From Rhodoferax koreense (GTDB lineage: Bacteria; Pseudomonadota; Gammaproteobacteria; Burkholderiales; Burkholderiaceae_C): a DNA stretch of 64,000 nt. The stretch is from NCBI RefSeq assembly GCF_001955695.1, contig NZ_CP019236.1, forward strand, positions 3,410,001 to 3,474,000. The letters are read 5' to 3'. Below are positions 1 through 8,268 of the stretch, piece by piece. The translations under genes and the position numbers were made by a program. How positions within the stretch are numbered: position 1 is the first letter of the stretch; every line of letters begins with the position of its first letter. The notes beneath the pieces are model-generated. The model had not been told where the DNA came from, did no database searches, and was given only the letters and a program-made list of their open reading frames with translations.

Positions 1-1
1 G

Positions 2-832
2 GCGCGCTGCAAGATCGCGGCCGACACCTGCGCCAAGGACGTGCGCGAGAAACGCGCCTGGACGAAAGCCGCGGCCGAGGGCTACGGGTTTCTGTTCGCC
101 GACCTGCAACTCATCATCTTCAAGCCGCTCGACGACTTCAAGCTGATCGTCACCACGCGGATCGCCAACCACAAGGCGGCCAAGGCCAAGGAAGAAGAGG
201 ACACGCGCGAGCGCATCGCCGCAGAAGAGCGTGCGAGGGCCGAGCAACAGCAGCGCCAGCGTAACGAGATGGCGCTGCAGCAGATCCAGGGCATCCAGCA
301 ACAAGCCATGATTGCCGTGCTGGGCCGAGCTGGCGTACGCAAGGGTGGCACCATCGAATGCATCCGCGACACCCTGGCCGAGACGGAGGCTTGGGTCATC
401 GACGAGGAGAACTTCGGTTCGCTGATGGGCACCGCCCAGAGCACCAAGGATCGCGTCGTCGCGGAAATTCGCGAGATGCTGGCCGATCGGGAGGCCAGCG
501 CCGCCGCGCCTGTTGCCCAGGCCGAACCCATCGCGGTGGCCGCCACGCCAGCACCAGCTCCCGTCGCAGCGCCGGCCGTGGTTGCCCTGAAGCCACGCGC
601 CGCTGCGCCGGTGCCCGCACCGCTCTCACCGCCGACCCTGCGCCTGGGCGTCATCAACGAACGCCTGCTGCCCTGCGGCCTGTCCACCTCGGCCGAAGGC
701 CTGCGGTTGCTTGGCTTCACGCCTGCCGCGAAAGACCGAGCCGCCGTGCTGTTCCACGAGCGCGACTGGCCGCACATGTTGGCCGCCATGGTCCAGCGCC
801 TCGAATCCATCAGCGCCACCGCCGCTGCCTAA
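2..832 (+). CDS. Phage protein of unknown function, N-terminus cut by window
   Basis: The reading frame is open to the first base of the window, so the real start lies upstream. The visible part has a conserved-looking beginning, then a charged Glu/Arg/Gln-rich stretch likely to form a coiled coil (codons for AAKAKEEEDTRERIAAEERA), an Ala/Pro-rich linker, and a compact C-terminal region of about 60 residues (from TLRLGVINERL). I do not recognise a catalytic motif. Its place just before an exonuclease in a phage early-type operon suggests a role in DNA metabolism or recombination, but that rests on context only. Confidence 0.7.
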   Translation, partial: ARCKIAADTCAKDVREKRAWTKAAAEGYGFLFADLQLIIFKPLDDFKLIVTTRIANHKAAKAKEEEDTRERIAAEERARAEQQQRQRNEMALQQIQGIQQQAMIAVLGRAGVRKGGTIECIRDTLAETEAWVIDEENFGSLMGTAQSTKDRVVAEIREMLADREASAAAPVAQAEPIAVAATPAPAPVAAPAVVALKPRAAAPVPAPLSPPTLRLGVINERLLPCGLSTSAEGLRLLGFTPAAKDRAAVLFHERDWPHMLAAMVQRLESISATAAA

Positions 833-855
833 CTCCTCCACCACCAAGGATCAGC

Positions 856-1536
856 ATGAACCTCGCACTCGGATACGACACGGAAACGTCCGGCCTCCCC
901 CTTTTCAGCTCGCCCAGCGAACACCCTGACCAGCCACATATCGTGCAACTGGCTGGCCTGCTGGTCGACCTCGACACCCGGCGGACGGTCGCCAGCATGG
1001 ACGTGGTGATCCGGCCTGAAGGCTGGGTGATCACCGAAGAGATGGCCGCCATCCACGGCATCACGCACGAACACGCGATGGACGTCGGCATCGCCGAAGA
1101 CCTGGCCGTCGAGATGTTCATGGCGCTGTGGGCTGGCCGCCCGTTGATCGCCCACAACGAGAGCTTCGACCGCCGCATCGTACGCATCGCGCAGCACCGC
1201 TTCCCCGAGCACTTCTCGGACCAGCAGCGCGACGACTGGAAGGCCTGCAAGGCCCACTGCACGCAGATTCTCAGCACGCCCATCTTGAAGCTGCCGCCCA
1301 CGCCCAAGATGGTCGCGGCCCGCCGCAACCACCACAAGTCGGCCAACCTGGGCGAGGCCTACCAGTTCTTCATGGGCAAACCGCTGGAGAACGCCCACAG
1401 CGCCCTGGCCGACACCCGCGCGGCGCTGGATGTGTTCTTCGCCATCCAGGACCTGAACAAGCCGGCCACGCAAGCCACAGCGCCCGCCGCTGCCGCGCCC
1501 GCTGCCGCTGAAGCCGTCGCTGGCGACTTCTTCTGA
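856..1536 (+). CDS. DnaQ-like 3'-5' exonuclease (DEDDh family), phage
   Basis: The 226-residue protein shows the three exonuclease motifs of the DEDDh family: Exo I with D8 and E10 (YDTETSG), Exo II around NESFD with D105, and Exo III with H181 and D186 (HSALADTR). These acidic residues bind two metal ions and hydrolyse DNA or RNA from the 3' end. The C-terminal 25 residues are Ala/Pro-rich and probably disordered. I chose the ATG at 856 because the in-frame sequence further upstream overlaps the previous gene and lacks homology-like character. It follows the previous gene by 23 bp and probably belongs to the same operon. Substrate and role in the phage cycle are not known. Confidence 0.85.
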   Translation: MNLALGYDTETSGLPLFSSPSEHPDQPHIVQLAGLLVDLDTRRTVASMDVVIRPEGWVITEEMAAIHGITHEHAMDVGIAEDLAVEMFMALWAGRPLIAHNESFDRRIVRIAQHRFPEHFSDQQRDDWKACKAHCTQILSTPILKLPPTPKMVAARRNHHKSANLGEAYQFFMGKPLENAHSALADTRAALDVFFAIQDLNKPATQATAPAAAAPAAAEAVAGDFF

Positions 1537-1541
1537 TCGCC

Positions 1542-1919
1542 ATGGAATCGATCCAAGACACCATCCGCGCCGGCGCACGCCACGGCGCACACAACCCCTT
1601 CGCGCGGCCGGCGCCAGCAGCGCCCAAGGCTGCGGAGCCCAAGCCGGCGGCCACTTCCCGCGCCGCCAAACCCTTCGACTTCTCCACGCTCAAGGTGGAG
1701 AAGGGCATCCCCTACCGCAAGCGGGTGCCCCGTTTGACCGGCAAGTGGGAACCGCTGTTCCAGATGCTCGCCGAGCCGGGCGACTCCACCCTCGTCCCGG
1801 CGGACAACATGGGTGGCATCAGCGCGGCCATCCTGAAGCGCTCGCGCGACAAGCTCCCCGGCGTCTTCAAGGTCTCGCGCGTATCCAAGACCGAAGCGCG
1901 CGTCTGGCGCATGTCCTGA
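1542..1919 (+). CDS. Hypothetical phage protein
   Basis: This 125-residue basic protein starts 5 bp after the exonuclease gene. The first 45 residues are Ala/Pro/Lys-rich and probably flexible. The rest looks folded and contains KVEKGIPYRKRVPR and a Ser/Asp-rich segment around residues 75-95. I do not recognise a family. The small size, basic charge and position between an exonuclease and another early-type gene make a nucleic-acid-associated role possible, but nothing in the sequence proves it. Confidence 0.7.
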   Translation: MESIQDTIRAGARHGAHNPFARPAPAAPKAAEPKPAATSRAAKPFDFSTLKVEKGIPYRKRVPRLTGKWEPLFQMLAEPGDSTLVPADNMGGISAAILKRSRDKLPGVFKVSRVSKTEARVWRMS

Positions 1920-1953
1920 CCCTTTCCCAACCCCGCAACCACAGGAGAAATCC

Positions 1954-2700
1954 ATGCGATTTGAGTTAATCGGCAAGACCAGAGCCAAGCTGTGCAAGGT
2001 CGAGCCCTATGCAAAGAAGATGGGCCAGAAGGATCTGATCCCTGGCATCAAGATCCGCGTGATGGCCACGGTGCCGAACAACGTGCTCGAGATGTTCGAT
2101 CCGTCGCTGCGCACTTTCCTCTACGAAAAGACGCCGTCCAGCGTGAAGGTGCAGAAGCAGCTCGAAGGCATCGAGATCGTCAGCGACCTGCCGCAACTGC
2201 GCCAAGCCGGCGCACGGCTCGGCGCGCTGCACTGGAACGACGAGATGACCGGCTGCGTCTTCTCGATCGACCACGGCATCGGTGGCCCATCCAACATCAA
2301 GCTGCGCGACTCCAAGGTTGACAGCTTCAAGTTGGTGGCCAAGGACGGCGGGACGACGCAGGTTTTCTTCACGCTGTATTCGACCGATGTCGACCGCGAT
2401 TCGTCGGGCGCGCTCAACATGCTCCACCAGCACGAGGTCGAGATCGAACTGACCGCGCCACAAGTCGCGCAGCAGAAGTCGATCCCACTCGACGACAAGA
2501 AGGACGAGGAAGGCGAGGAGTCCGGTGCCGCGGCGAAGGTGGATGACAACCCCTTCCCGATCAAGGGTGACAAGCCCGGCACCACCGCGGCGTCGCCTCT
2601 CACGCCCGAGCAAGCTTTCGTCGCGACCGCCGGCGCCAGCAGCGCACCAGCTCCGAAGGTGACCACGCGCCGGCCCTCCCGCCTGGCAGTAGCGAAGTAG
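1954..2700 (+). CDS. Phage protein of unknown function
   Basis: The 248-residue product is preceded by a good ribosome binding site (AGGAG, 6 bases before the ATG). Residues 1 to about 175 look like a folded, beta-rich domain. It is followed by an acidic stretch (DDKKDEEGEES, near residue 188) and a low-complexity Pro/Thr/Ala tail ending in basic residues. An acidic linker after a compact domain is reminiscent of single-strand-binding or recombination mediator proteins, but no family signature is visible to me. It sits between the exonuclease block and the methyltransferase block of the phage operon. Confidence 0.72.
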   Translation: MRFELIGKTRAKLCKVEPYAKKMGQKDLIPGIKIRVMATVPNNVLEMFDPSLRTFLYEKTPSSVKVQKQLEGIEIVSDLPQLRQAGARLGALHWNDEMTGCVFSIDHGIGGPSNIKLRDSKVDSFKLVAKDGGTTQVFFTLYSTDVDRDSSGALNMLHQHEVEIELTAPQVAQQKSIPLDDKKDEEGEESGAAAKVDDNPFPIKGDKPGTTAASPLTPEQAFVATAGASSAPAPKVTTRRPSRLAVAK

Positions 2701-2707
2701 ACGAGCG

Positions 2708-2992
2708 ATGACGACGGGCCGCGTGCATTGGACGGGCGTGCTGGCGCAGACCGGCGTGATCGCCGGCGGCAAATTGCACGGCTGGTGCTATGCCTTCCTT
2801 CAGTTCGTCGTCATCGATGGCGTTCTCTTCCTGGATGCCAGGTGCACGCCGCCCTTCTCTCCCTTCCCACTCGAGGTGCGCATGGATGTCCTGCAGCACT
2901 TCAAACGGCTGAAAGTCATCAGGGGCCAGCGTGCGACGCGGCTCAACGCGAACGCCCTGATCGACGCGGCCTACGAAAACGCAAAATCATGA
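2708..2992 (+). CDS. Hypothetical phage protein
   Basis: A 94-residue protein starting 7 bp after the previous stop and overlapping the methyltransferase start by four bases (ATGA), which points to translational coupling. The middle carries a hydrophobic stretch (residues 24-45) and the C-terminal half is helical and basic. No family is recognised. The start and stop spacing to both neighbours is the main evidence that it is real. Confidence 0.6.
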   Translation: MTTGRVHWTGVLAQTGVIAGGKLHGWCYAFLQFVVIDGVLFLDARCTPPFSPFPLEVRMDVLQHFKRLKVIRGQRATRLNANALIDAAYENAKS

Positions 2993-4935
2993 TCGAACAA
3001 GTAGAAATTCGCCACGGACACCTATTCTGCGGCCTCGGCGGCGGCGCCAAGGGCTTCAACCGGGCCCGGCCGTGCGTGGGCAACAAGCGCGCGAAGTTCC
3101 GCTGCATCGGCGGGATCGACGTGGACCCGGCCAGCATCCGCGACTTCGGCAAGCTCACCGGCGTGGCCGGCACCGTGCTCGACATGTTCGACCGCGAGCA
3201 ATACGTCGCCTTCCACGATCGTCAGCCGCCGGCCGACTGGCGCGAAGCCACCACGGCGGACATCCACCGCGCATTCGGCGGCGAACGGCCGCACATCGTG
3301 TTCCTGTCGGCGCCGTGCAAGGGCTTCAGCGGCCTGCTCTCCGAGACCAAGAGCCTGACCGGCAAGTACCAGGCCCTGAACCGGCTGACGCTGCGCGGCG
3401 TGTGGCTGCTGCTCGAAGCCTTCAAGGACGATCCGGTCGAGCTGCTGCTGTTCGAGAACGTGCCGCGCATCGCCACGCGCGGGCGCCACCTCCTGGACCA
3501 GATCGTCGACCTGCTGCGCGCCTACGGCTACGCGGTGGCCGAAACCACCCACGACTGCGGCGAGATCGGCGGTTTGGCGCAGAGCCGCAAGCGCTTCCTC
3601 CTGGTGGCCCGTCACATGGAGAAGGTGCCGCCCTTCCTGTACGAGCCTGAGAAGCGCAACCTGCGCGCCGTGGGCGACGTTCTGGGCCGCATGCTGCTGC
3701 CTGGTGACCTGCGCGCCGGCCCGATGCACCGCGTGCCCTCCCTGCAGTGGAAAACCTGGGTGCGCCTGGCTTTCGTCGAGGCCGGCTCCGACTGGCGCAG
3801 CCTGAACAAGCTGGCCGTCGAGAACGGCCACCTGCGCGATTACCTGGTGGTGCCCGAGTTCCACCACGGCTACCTGGGCGTACAGCGCTGGGATGGCACA
3901 TCCGGCACCGTCGCCGGCCGCAGCTCGCCGAGCAATGGCGCGTTCTCGATCGCGGACCCGCGCCAGCAGCTCTACGCCGCCGGCTATGGTGTCAACCGCT
4001 GGGAGGATACCGCCGGCGCCGTGTCGGGCGAGTCGCTGCCCAGCAATGGGCGCTTCGCGGTGGCGGACGTGCGCTTTTCGCAGTCGGCCAAGTGGAGCGA
4101 CGGCCAAGCGTACGGCGTGCATGCCTGGGGAGACAGCACCGGTGCGATCGCTGGCCAGCAGAATCCTGGCCAGGGTGCTTACGCCGTCGCCGATCCGCGC
4201 CACGGTGGCCCAGCCAAGCATTCGAACGAATACCGCATCGTGCCCTGGTCGGGTTCCGCAATGGCCGTCACCAGCGCGCACGGCACTGGCCAGGCCGTCG
4301 CCGATCCGCGTGGCGGCGAGGATCCCGCGAAGCTGCACGGCCGCTACCACGTCACGCCATGGGAGAAGGACGCCCGGGCGGTGATCGCCGGCAGCACGTC
4401 CGGAGAAGGAGCCTTCGCGGTGGCCGACCCTCGCAGCGGCATCCAGCGCGACAAGGGCGACGCCTACCTGACGGCCGGCCACTATGGCGTGGTGCCGTGG
4501 GAAGAAGCGGCTGGCGCGGTGAGCGCTGCCGCCGGCCACGACAACGGCCGCTGGAATGTAGCTGACCCGCGAACTCCCGATTTCGCGCCTACATCCGAGG
4601 TCCAAAAACAGATCATGCCCGCGCCGGCGCAGAAGTTGATCTGCCGCATTCAGTCCCTGGACGGCACCTGGCACCGGCCTTTCACCACGCTGGAGCTGGC
4701 CGCGCTGCAGTCGCTTGTCGATCCCGAGGACCAGCTCGAGCTGGACGGCCTGAGCGATCAGGCATGGCGCGAGCGTATCGGCAACGCGGTGCCGAGCGAT
4801 GCGGCCCAGGCGATCGGCGAGGTGATGGGCACCACGCTGCTGCTGGCTTGGTCGGGCGAGACCTTCATGCTGTCGTCGCAGCCCATCTGGGTGCGCAACG
4901 TGGCAGTGGGCCTGAGCGTGCGAGGTGCTGTATGA
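2989..4935 (+). CDS. DNA (cytosine-5-)-methyltransferase with tandem internal repeats
   Basis: The 648-residue protein transfers a methyl group from S-adenosylmethionine to C5 of cytosine in DNA. Motif I is HLFCGLGGG (residues 11-19), motif IV is APCKGFS with nucleophile C110, motif VI is ENV (156-158), motif VIII is QSRKR (198-202) and motif X contains GNAVP (598-602). Between motifs VIII and X, where the target-recognition domain sits, residues about 295-528 hold six repeats of 27-31 residues with pattern YGVxxW...GAVxG...NGxFAVADPR, separated by variable linkers. The family motif is usually PCQ; here it is PCK. The ATG at 2989 overlaps the previous gene, and the next gene starts inside its stop codon. 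Probable role: self-modification of phage DNA against host restriction. No cognate restriction enzyme is visible. Confidence 0.92.
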   Translation: MIEQVEIRHGHLFCGLGGGAKGFNRARPCVGNKRAKFRCIGGIDVDPASIRDFGKLTGVAGTVLDMFDREQYVAFHDRQPPADWREATTADIHRAFGGERPHIVFLSAPCKGFSGLLSETKSLTGKYQALNRLTLRGVWLLLEAFKDDPVELLLFENVPRIATRGRHLLDQIVDLLRAYGYAVAETTHDCGEIGGLAQSRKRFLLVARHMEKVPPFLYEPEKRNLRAVGDVLGRMLLPGDLRAGPMHRVPSLQWKTWVRLAFVEAGSDWRSLNKLAVENGHLRDYLVVPEFHHGYLGVQRWDGTSGTVAGRSSPSNGAFSIADPRQQLYAAGYGVNRWEDTAGAVSGESLPSNGRFAVADVRFSQSAKWSDGQAYGVHAWGDSTGAIAGQQNPGQGAYAVADPRHGGPAKHSNEYRIVPWSGSAMAVTSAHGTGQAVADPRGGEDPAKLHGRYHVTPWEKDARAVIAGSTSGEGAFAVADPRSGIQRDKGDAYLTAGHYGVVPWEEAAGAVSAAAGHDNGRWNVADPRTPDFAPTSEVQKQIMPAPAQKLICRIQSLDGTWHRPFTTLELAALQSLVDPEDQLELDGLSDQAWRERIGNAVPSDAAQAIGEVMGTTLLLAWSGETFMLSSQPIWVRNVAVGLSVRGAV

Positions 4936-5981
4936 GCGCCGCCAGCAAGATCGAATGGACCGACTCCACCCTGAACTGGTGGGAAGGCTGCACAAAGGTC
5001 GGCCCTGGTTGTAACCACTGCTACGCAGAGGCTCGCAACGCGCGCTTCGGCGGCGGCCAGTCGGTGAACTGGGGGCCCGGTGCGCCGCGCCGTCTTACCA
5101 GCGAGCACAACCGCAACAGCCTGCGCCGCTGGAACAAGCGCGAGTTCTTCCAGTGTGGCGACTGTGGCGCCCGCAGCGAAGGCAAGCCGTTCATGGACTT
5201 CGGGCCCAACATGGGCGCCGGTGACCACGGCGCTGAATGCCCGGACTGCGGCTCCCGCGACATGGATCCGGTGCGCCGCCGCGTCTTCTGCAGCAGCCTG
5301 TCCGACGTGTTCGACAACGAGGTGCCGCAGGAATGGCGCGATGCGTTCTTCGCCGAGATGGAGGCCGCGACGAATCTGGACCTGCTGGTGCTCACCAAGC
5401 GCATCGGCAATGTCCGCAAGATGGTCCCGGTCCGCTGGCTGCAGCCGGGCGGATGGCCGGCCCACGTGTGGCTGGGTGCCACGATCGTGAACCAGCCCGA
5501 GGCCGATCGCGACATCACGAAGCTGCTGCAGGTGCCGGCGCGTGTGCGCTTCCTGAGCATGGAGCCGCTCCTGGGCGCGGTGAACCTGACGAGCATCCCT
5601 GTCGCAGGAAGCGGCCATCACGAGTTCGACCCGATCATTACTGCCAACGTGCTGCGCCGGGCCGATCGAGATGCTCCAGCTGTCCACTGGGTCATCGTCG
5701 GCGGTGAGAGCGGCCCCGGCGCGCGGCCGATGCACCCGCACTGGGCGCGCAGCCTGCGCGACCAGTGCGAATCGGCAGGTGTGCCGTTCCTGTTCAAGCA
5801 GTGGGGCGAGTTCGCGCCCAGCGAGCGGACGATGGCGGAGGTGGCCAAGAGCGACAAGAAGCTGAGCTGTGTTCCGCTCGTTCCGGGTCAGCCCTTCCCG
5901 CTCGGCGTGGTCGATCACGTAGGCAAGAAGGCCGCCGGGCGGATGCTCGACGGCCGCACGTGGGAAGGGTTTCCAGCATGA
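4932..5981 (+). CDS. Phage Gp37/Gp68 family protein (DUF5131), three-Cys motif
   Basis: The 349-residue protein starts with the typical signature KIEWTDSTLNWWEGC and carries C20, C27 and C30 (CxxxxxxCxxC), a cluster-like arrangement reminiscent of radical-SAM proteins. Inserted near residues 75-106 are two further CxxC pairs (CGDC and CPDC) that look like a zinc ribbon. A TIM-barrel-like core follows (LLVLTKR, HVWLGATI, RFLSMEPLLG, WVIVGGESGPG, FLFKQWGE). The family's biochemical activity is not established to my knowledge. It is coupled by ATGA overlap to the methyltransferase before it and to the ASCH-like gene after it, which suggests a shared role in nucleic acid modification. Confidence 0.85.
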   Translation: MSAASKIEWTDSTLNWWEGCTKVGPGCNHCYAEARNARFGGGQSVNWGPGAPRRLTSEHNRNSLRRWNKREFFQCGDCGARSEGKPFMDFGPNMGAGDHGAECPDCGSRDMDPVRRRVFCSSLSDVFDNEVPQEWRDAFFAEMEAATNLDLLVLTKRIGNVRKMVPVRWLQPGGWPAHVWLGATIVNQPEADRDITKLLQVPARVRFLSMEPLLGAVNLTSIPVAGSGHHEFDPIITANVLRRADRDAPAVHWVIVGGESGPGARPMHPHWARSLRDQCESAGVPFLFKQWGEFAPSERTMAEVAKSDKKLSCVPLVPGQPFPLGVVDHVGKKAAGRMLDGRTWEGFPA

Positions 5982-6703
5982 ACGCCGTCACACAGCCGCG
6001 CGAGCGGCCCATCCTGTTCCAGGGCGACATGGTGCGCGCCATCCTGGCCGGCGCGAAGAGGCAGACACGGCGCGTGTTCAAGCAGGCTACCGGCCCGAGC
6101 CTGAGCGTCGGCATGGACGACGACGCACCCGGTGTCGCAGAACTGTCGTGGCTGTGGGGCGATGGCCCAGGCCATGATGTGCACGAGACGATCGCGCGGA
6201 TACCGTGCCCCTACGGCCGGCCAGGCGACCTCCTGTGGGTTCGCGAGTCCTGGGCTCCCGACCCGGTCGACGACGGCAGTTGGAATTACACCTCGTGGGC
6301 CGGATGCCGCGATGGAAAGATCGCCGGCGTGCCGGAGCGTTTTCGCAATCCTCTCCATGTCATCTACGCCGCTGACTGGAAGGGACAGCCCCATCGCTGG
6401 ACGCCTTCCATCCACATGCCGCGCTGGGCCAGTCGCATGTTGCTGGAGATCACCGAGGTGCGCGTCGAGCGCCTGGGGGATATCAGCGAGGAGGATGCCA
6501 AGGCCGAGGGGATCATTCCTCACATCCGCGGCGGATGGCACTGGCGCGAGCACAACCCGCACGACCTGGACGACTGGGACCAGCTTGGATTCAAGACAGC
6601 TCGGGAAGCCTACCGCGCTCTCTGGGAGTCGATCAACGGCTACGGATCATGGAACTTGAACCCGTGGGTGTGGGCCGTCAGCTTCGAGGTCATCAAGCCA
6701 TGA
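5978..6703 (+). CDS. ASCH/PUA-like domain phage protein
   Basis: The 241-residue protein has an N-terminal ILFQGDMVRAILAGAKRQTRR segment, CPYGRPGDLLWVRESW around the first third, and a helical LGDISEEDAKAEG motif before the C-terminal strand. This arrangement is typical of phage proteins related to ASCH domains, a PUA-like fold that binds RNA or modified bases. Related phage proteins are sometimes labelled morphogenetic protein without experimental support. The start ATG overlaps the DUF5131 stop by four bases, and its own stop overlaps the next start. Confidence 0.65.
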   Translation: MNAVTQPRERPILFQGDMVRAILAGAKRQTRRVFKQATGPSLSVGMDDDAPGVAELSWLWGDGPGHDVHETIARIPCPYGRPGDLLWVRESWAPDPVDDGSWNYTSWAGCRDGKIAGVPERFRNPLHVIYAADWKGQPHRWTPSIHMPRWASRMLLEITEVRVERLGDISEEDAKAEGIIPHIRGGWHWREHNPHDLDDWDQLGFKTAREAYRALWESINGYGSWNLNPWVWAVSFEVIKP

Positions 6704-7014
6704 CCGCGCCCACTGCCGCTGAAGTGGCCGAGTTCGCCATCCAGGCCCACGACCAACTGCACAAGGGCGATATCGGCAAGGCCCACGAGATGCTGCACAA
6801 GGCCATGGGCATCGACAACGACAAAGCGCTGCCCGCACAGCCGATGGCGCACACCGTCGACTTCGACCGGGCATTCCGCGATCTGTGCCGGGAGCATGGC
6901 CGGAAGGCGATGTTCATCCTGGCCGACAAGACCGACGCGCTGGGCCGCACACGGATCATGACCGGCGGCGACGCGCAGCTCTGCGCCACTTTTGACCGGA
7001 AGTTGAAGGCATGA
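6700..7014 (+). CDS. Hypothetical phage protein
   Basis: A 104-residue, mostly alpha-helical protein (AEVAEFAIQAHDQLHKGDIGKAHEMLHKAM at the start, with a TPR-like look). The second half contains FRDLCREHGRKAMFILADK. No known family is recognised. It is translationally coupled by ATGA overlaps on both sides, which supports it being a real gene of the phage operon. Confidence 0.65.
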   Translation: MTAPTAAEVAEFAIQAHDQLHKGDIGKAHEMLHKAMGIDNDKALPAQPMAHTVDFDRAFRDLCREHGRKAMFILADKTDALGRTRIMTGGDAQLCATFDRKLKA

Positions 7015-7238
7015 CCACGACCGCATTCCTGCACCTGCAGCCCAAGATAGCCCAGGCCCTCACGCGGGTGAAGCTGGCCCACTGCGCGCCGCCGGCATTC
7101 CGGCCAGCGGCTGACGTCGAAGGCGTCGAACCGTGCCCACGGTGCGGCAGCAAGCTGGTGTTCACGGTCTCGGCCGCCACCGGCCTGAGCGACGGTCGCT
7201 GCACCGCGGCTTGTGGCGTTCGATGGGCTGCGCAATGA
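7011..7238 (+). CDS. Small zinc-ribbon-like phage protein
   Basis: This 75-residue product has CPRC at residues 42-45 and a second Cys pair near the C-terminus (CTAAC), a spacing consistent with a small zinc ribbon. The N-terminal 40 residues are helical. It overlaps both neighbours by ATGA junctions. It could be a small DNA- or RNA-binding regulator or a Lar-like restriction alleviation protein, which also carries a CPxCG-type zinc ribbon. That comparison is an inference from the Cys pattern only. Confidence 0.6.
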   Translation: MTTTAFLHLQPKIAQALTRVKLAHCAPPAFRPAADVEGVEPCPRCGSKLVFTVSAATGLSDGRCTAACGVRWAAQ

Positions 7239-7651
7239 AGCGCTGCGATGAATGCCACGATGAAGCGCACCTGCTGCGCCTGGGCCAGCCTGGCTACCCC
7301 TACCAGCGCGACTACGGTCCGATGTGGGTATGCGTGCCGTGCCAGGCCTGGTGCGGGTGCCATCCTGGTACCGAGAACGCCTTGGGCCGGCTTGCCGACG
7401 CGCCGCTACGGAAGGCCAAGCAAGCCGCGCATGCCGCGTTCGACCCGCTCTGGCAGCGAAAGATGGTTCGCGACAAGGTCAAGCAGGGTCAGGCCAGGCG
7501 TGCCGGCTACGCCTGGCTGGCCCAGCAGATGGGCCTGACGAAGAAGGAAACCCACATCGGCTATTTCGACCTCGACCAGTGCAAGCGCGTGGTCGAGATT
7601 TGCACCAATCTGAAACGCAAGGAGGTTGGCCAAGCGCCAAAAGCACCATGA
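7235..7651 (+). CDS. DUF3268 zinc-finger phage protein
   Basis: The 138-residue protein starts MKRCDECHDEAHL and continues with WVCVPCQAWCGCHPGT, PLxGRLADAPLRKAKQAAHAAFDPLW-like and GYFDLDQCKRVVEIC segments, all characteristic of the DUF3268 zinc-finger family in phages and prophages. The four N-terminal Cys (CxxC and CxxC) probably bind zinc. I chose the ATG at 7235 because it overlaps the previous stop (ATGA), matches the family N-terminus, and the upstream in-frame part is out of character. Function unknown. Confidence 0.8.
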   Translation: MKRCDECHDEAHLLRLGQPGYPYQRDYGPMWVCVPCQAWCGCHPGTENALGRLADAPLRKAKQAAHAAFDPLWQRKMVRDKVKQGQARRAGYAWLAQQMGLTKKETHIGYFDLDQCKRVVEICTNLKRKEVGQAPKAP

Positions 7652-8268
7652 CGCATTACGACACGTTGGGCTGCAAGCCCGATGCCACACCCGACGAATT
7701 GAAGTCGGCGGCACGCCGCGCCGCCAGCGCCGCGCATCCTGATCGCGAAGGCGGCAGCGACGCCGCGATGGCCAAGGTCAACCAGGCGCGCGAAGTGCTG
7801 CTCGACCCCGAGCGCCGCGCGCACTATGACGCCACCGGCGAGGACCGCACGGGGCCCAGCCTGATGGACAAGGCCACGCAACTGCTAGTCGACATCTTCT
7901 CGGAGGCAATCGAGCGCGAGGGCCACATCGTGAACTATGTGCGCGCCGGCCTGAAAGACATGCTGGCGAACGCGGATCGTGAGAAGGCGGACACCAAGAC
8001 CAAGATCACGCGGCTGGAGAAACGCCGCGGGAAGGTCAAGGTGAAGACCGGGGACAACCTGGTCGACATGCTCATCACAGGCCAGTTGGACCGGCACAAC
8101 GCCATGCTGAAGTCCATTGAGTCAGCGGCGGCCATGGCCACACGTGCGCTGGAGCTGCTCGACGCGTATGAGGAGCCGGACGAGGGGCCCGCGTTCGCAA
8201 CGGCACGGCCAACGGTCAGCCCCGACATCGCGCTTATGCAGGCCATTTTCGGAAGGGGCTTTCGATGA
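7648..8268 (+). CDS. J-domain protein (N-terminal DnaJ domain), phage
   Basis: Residues 1-63 form a J domain: YDTLGCKPDATPDELKSAAR, the invariant HPD at 30-32 and a DPERRAHYDATG end. J domains stimulate the ATPase of Hsp70 (DnaK). The remaining 140 residues lack the Gly/Phe and zinc regions of DnaJ and are helical, with a basic coiled-coil-like segment (KTKITRLEKRRGKVKVK). The phage probably uses it to direct host DnaK to a particular client. The client is unknown. It overlaps both neighbours by four bases. Confidence 0.85.
   Translation: MTHYDTLGCKPDATPDELKSAARRAASAAHPDREGGSDAAMAKVNQAREVLLDPERRAHYDATGEDRTGPSLMDKATQLLVDIFSEAIEREGHIVNYVRAGLKDMLANADREKADTKTKITRLEKRRGKVKVKTGDNLVDMLITGQLDRHNAMLKSIESAAAMATRALELLDAYEEPDEGPAFATARPTVSPDIALMQAIFGRGFR

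Noticed and set aside
3022..4995. Long open frame on the - strand (657 codons)
   Set aside because: It is antisense to the C5-methyltransferase, whose motifs are clear. Long antisense frames are common in high-GC DNA.
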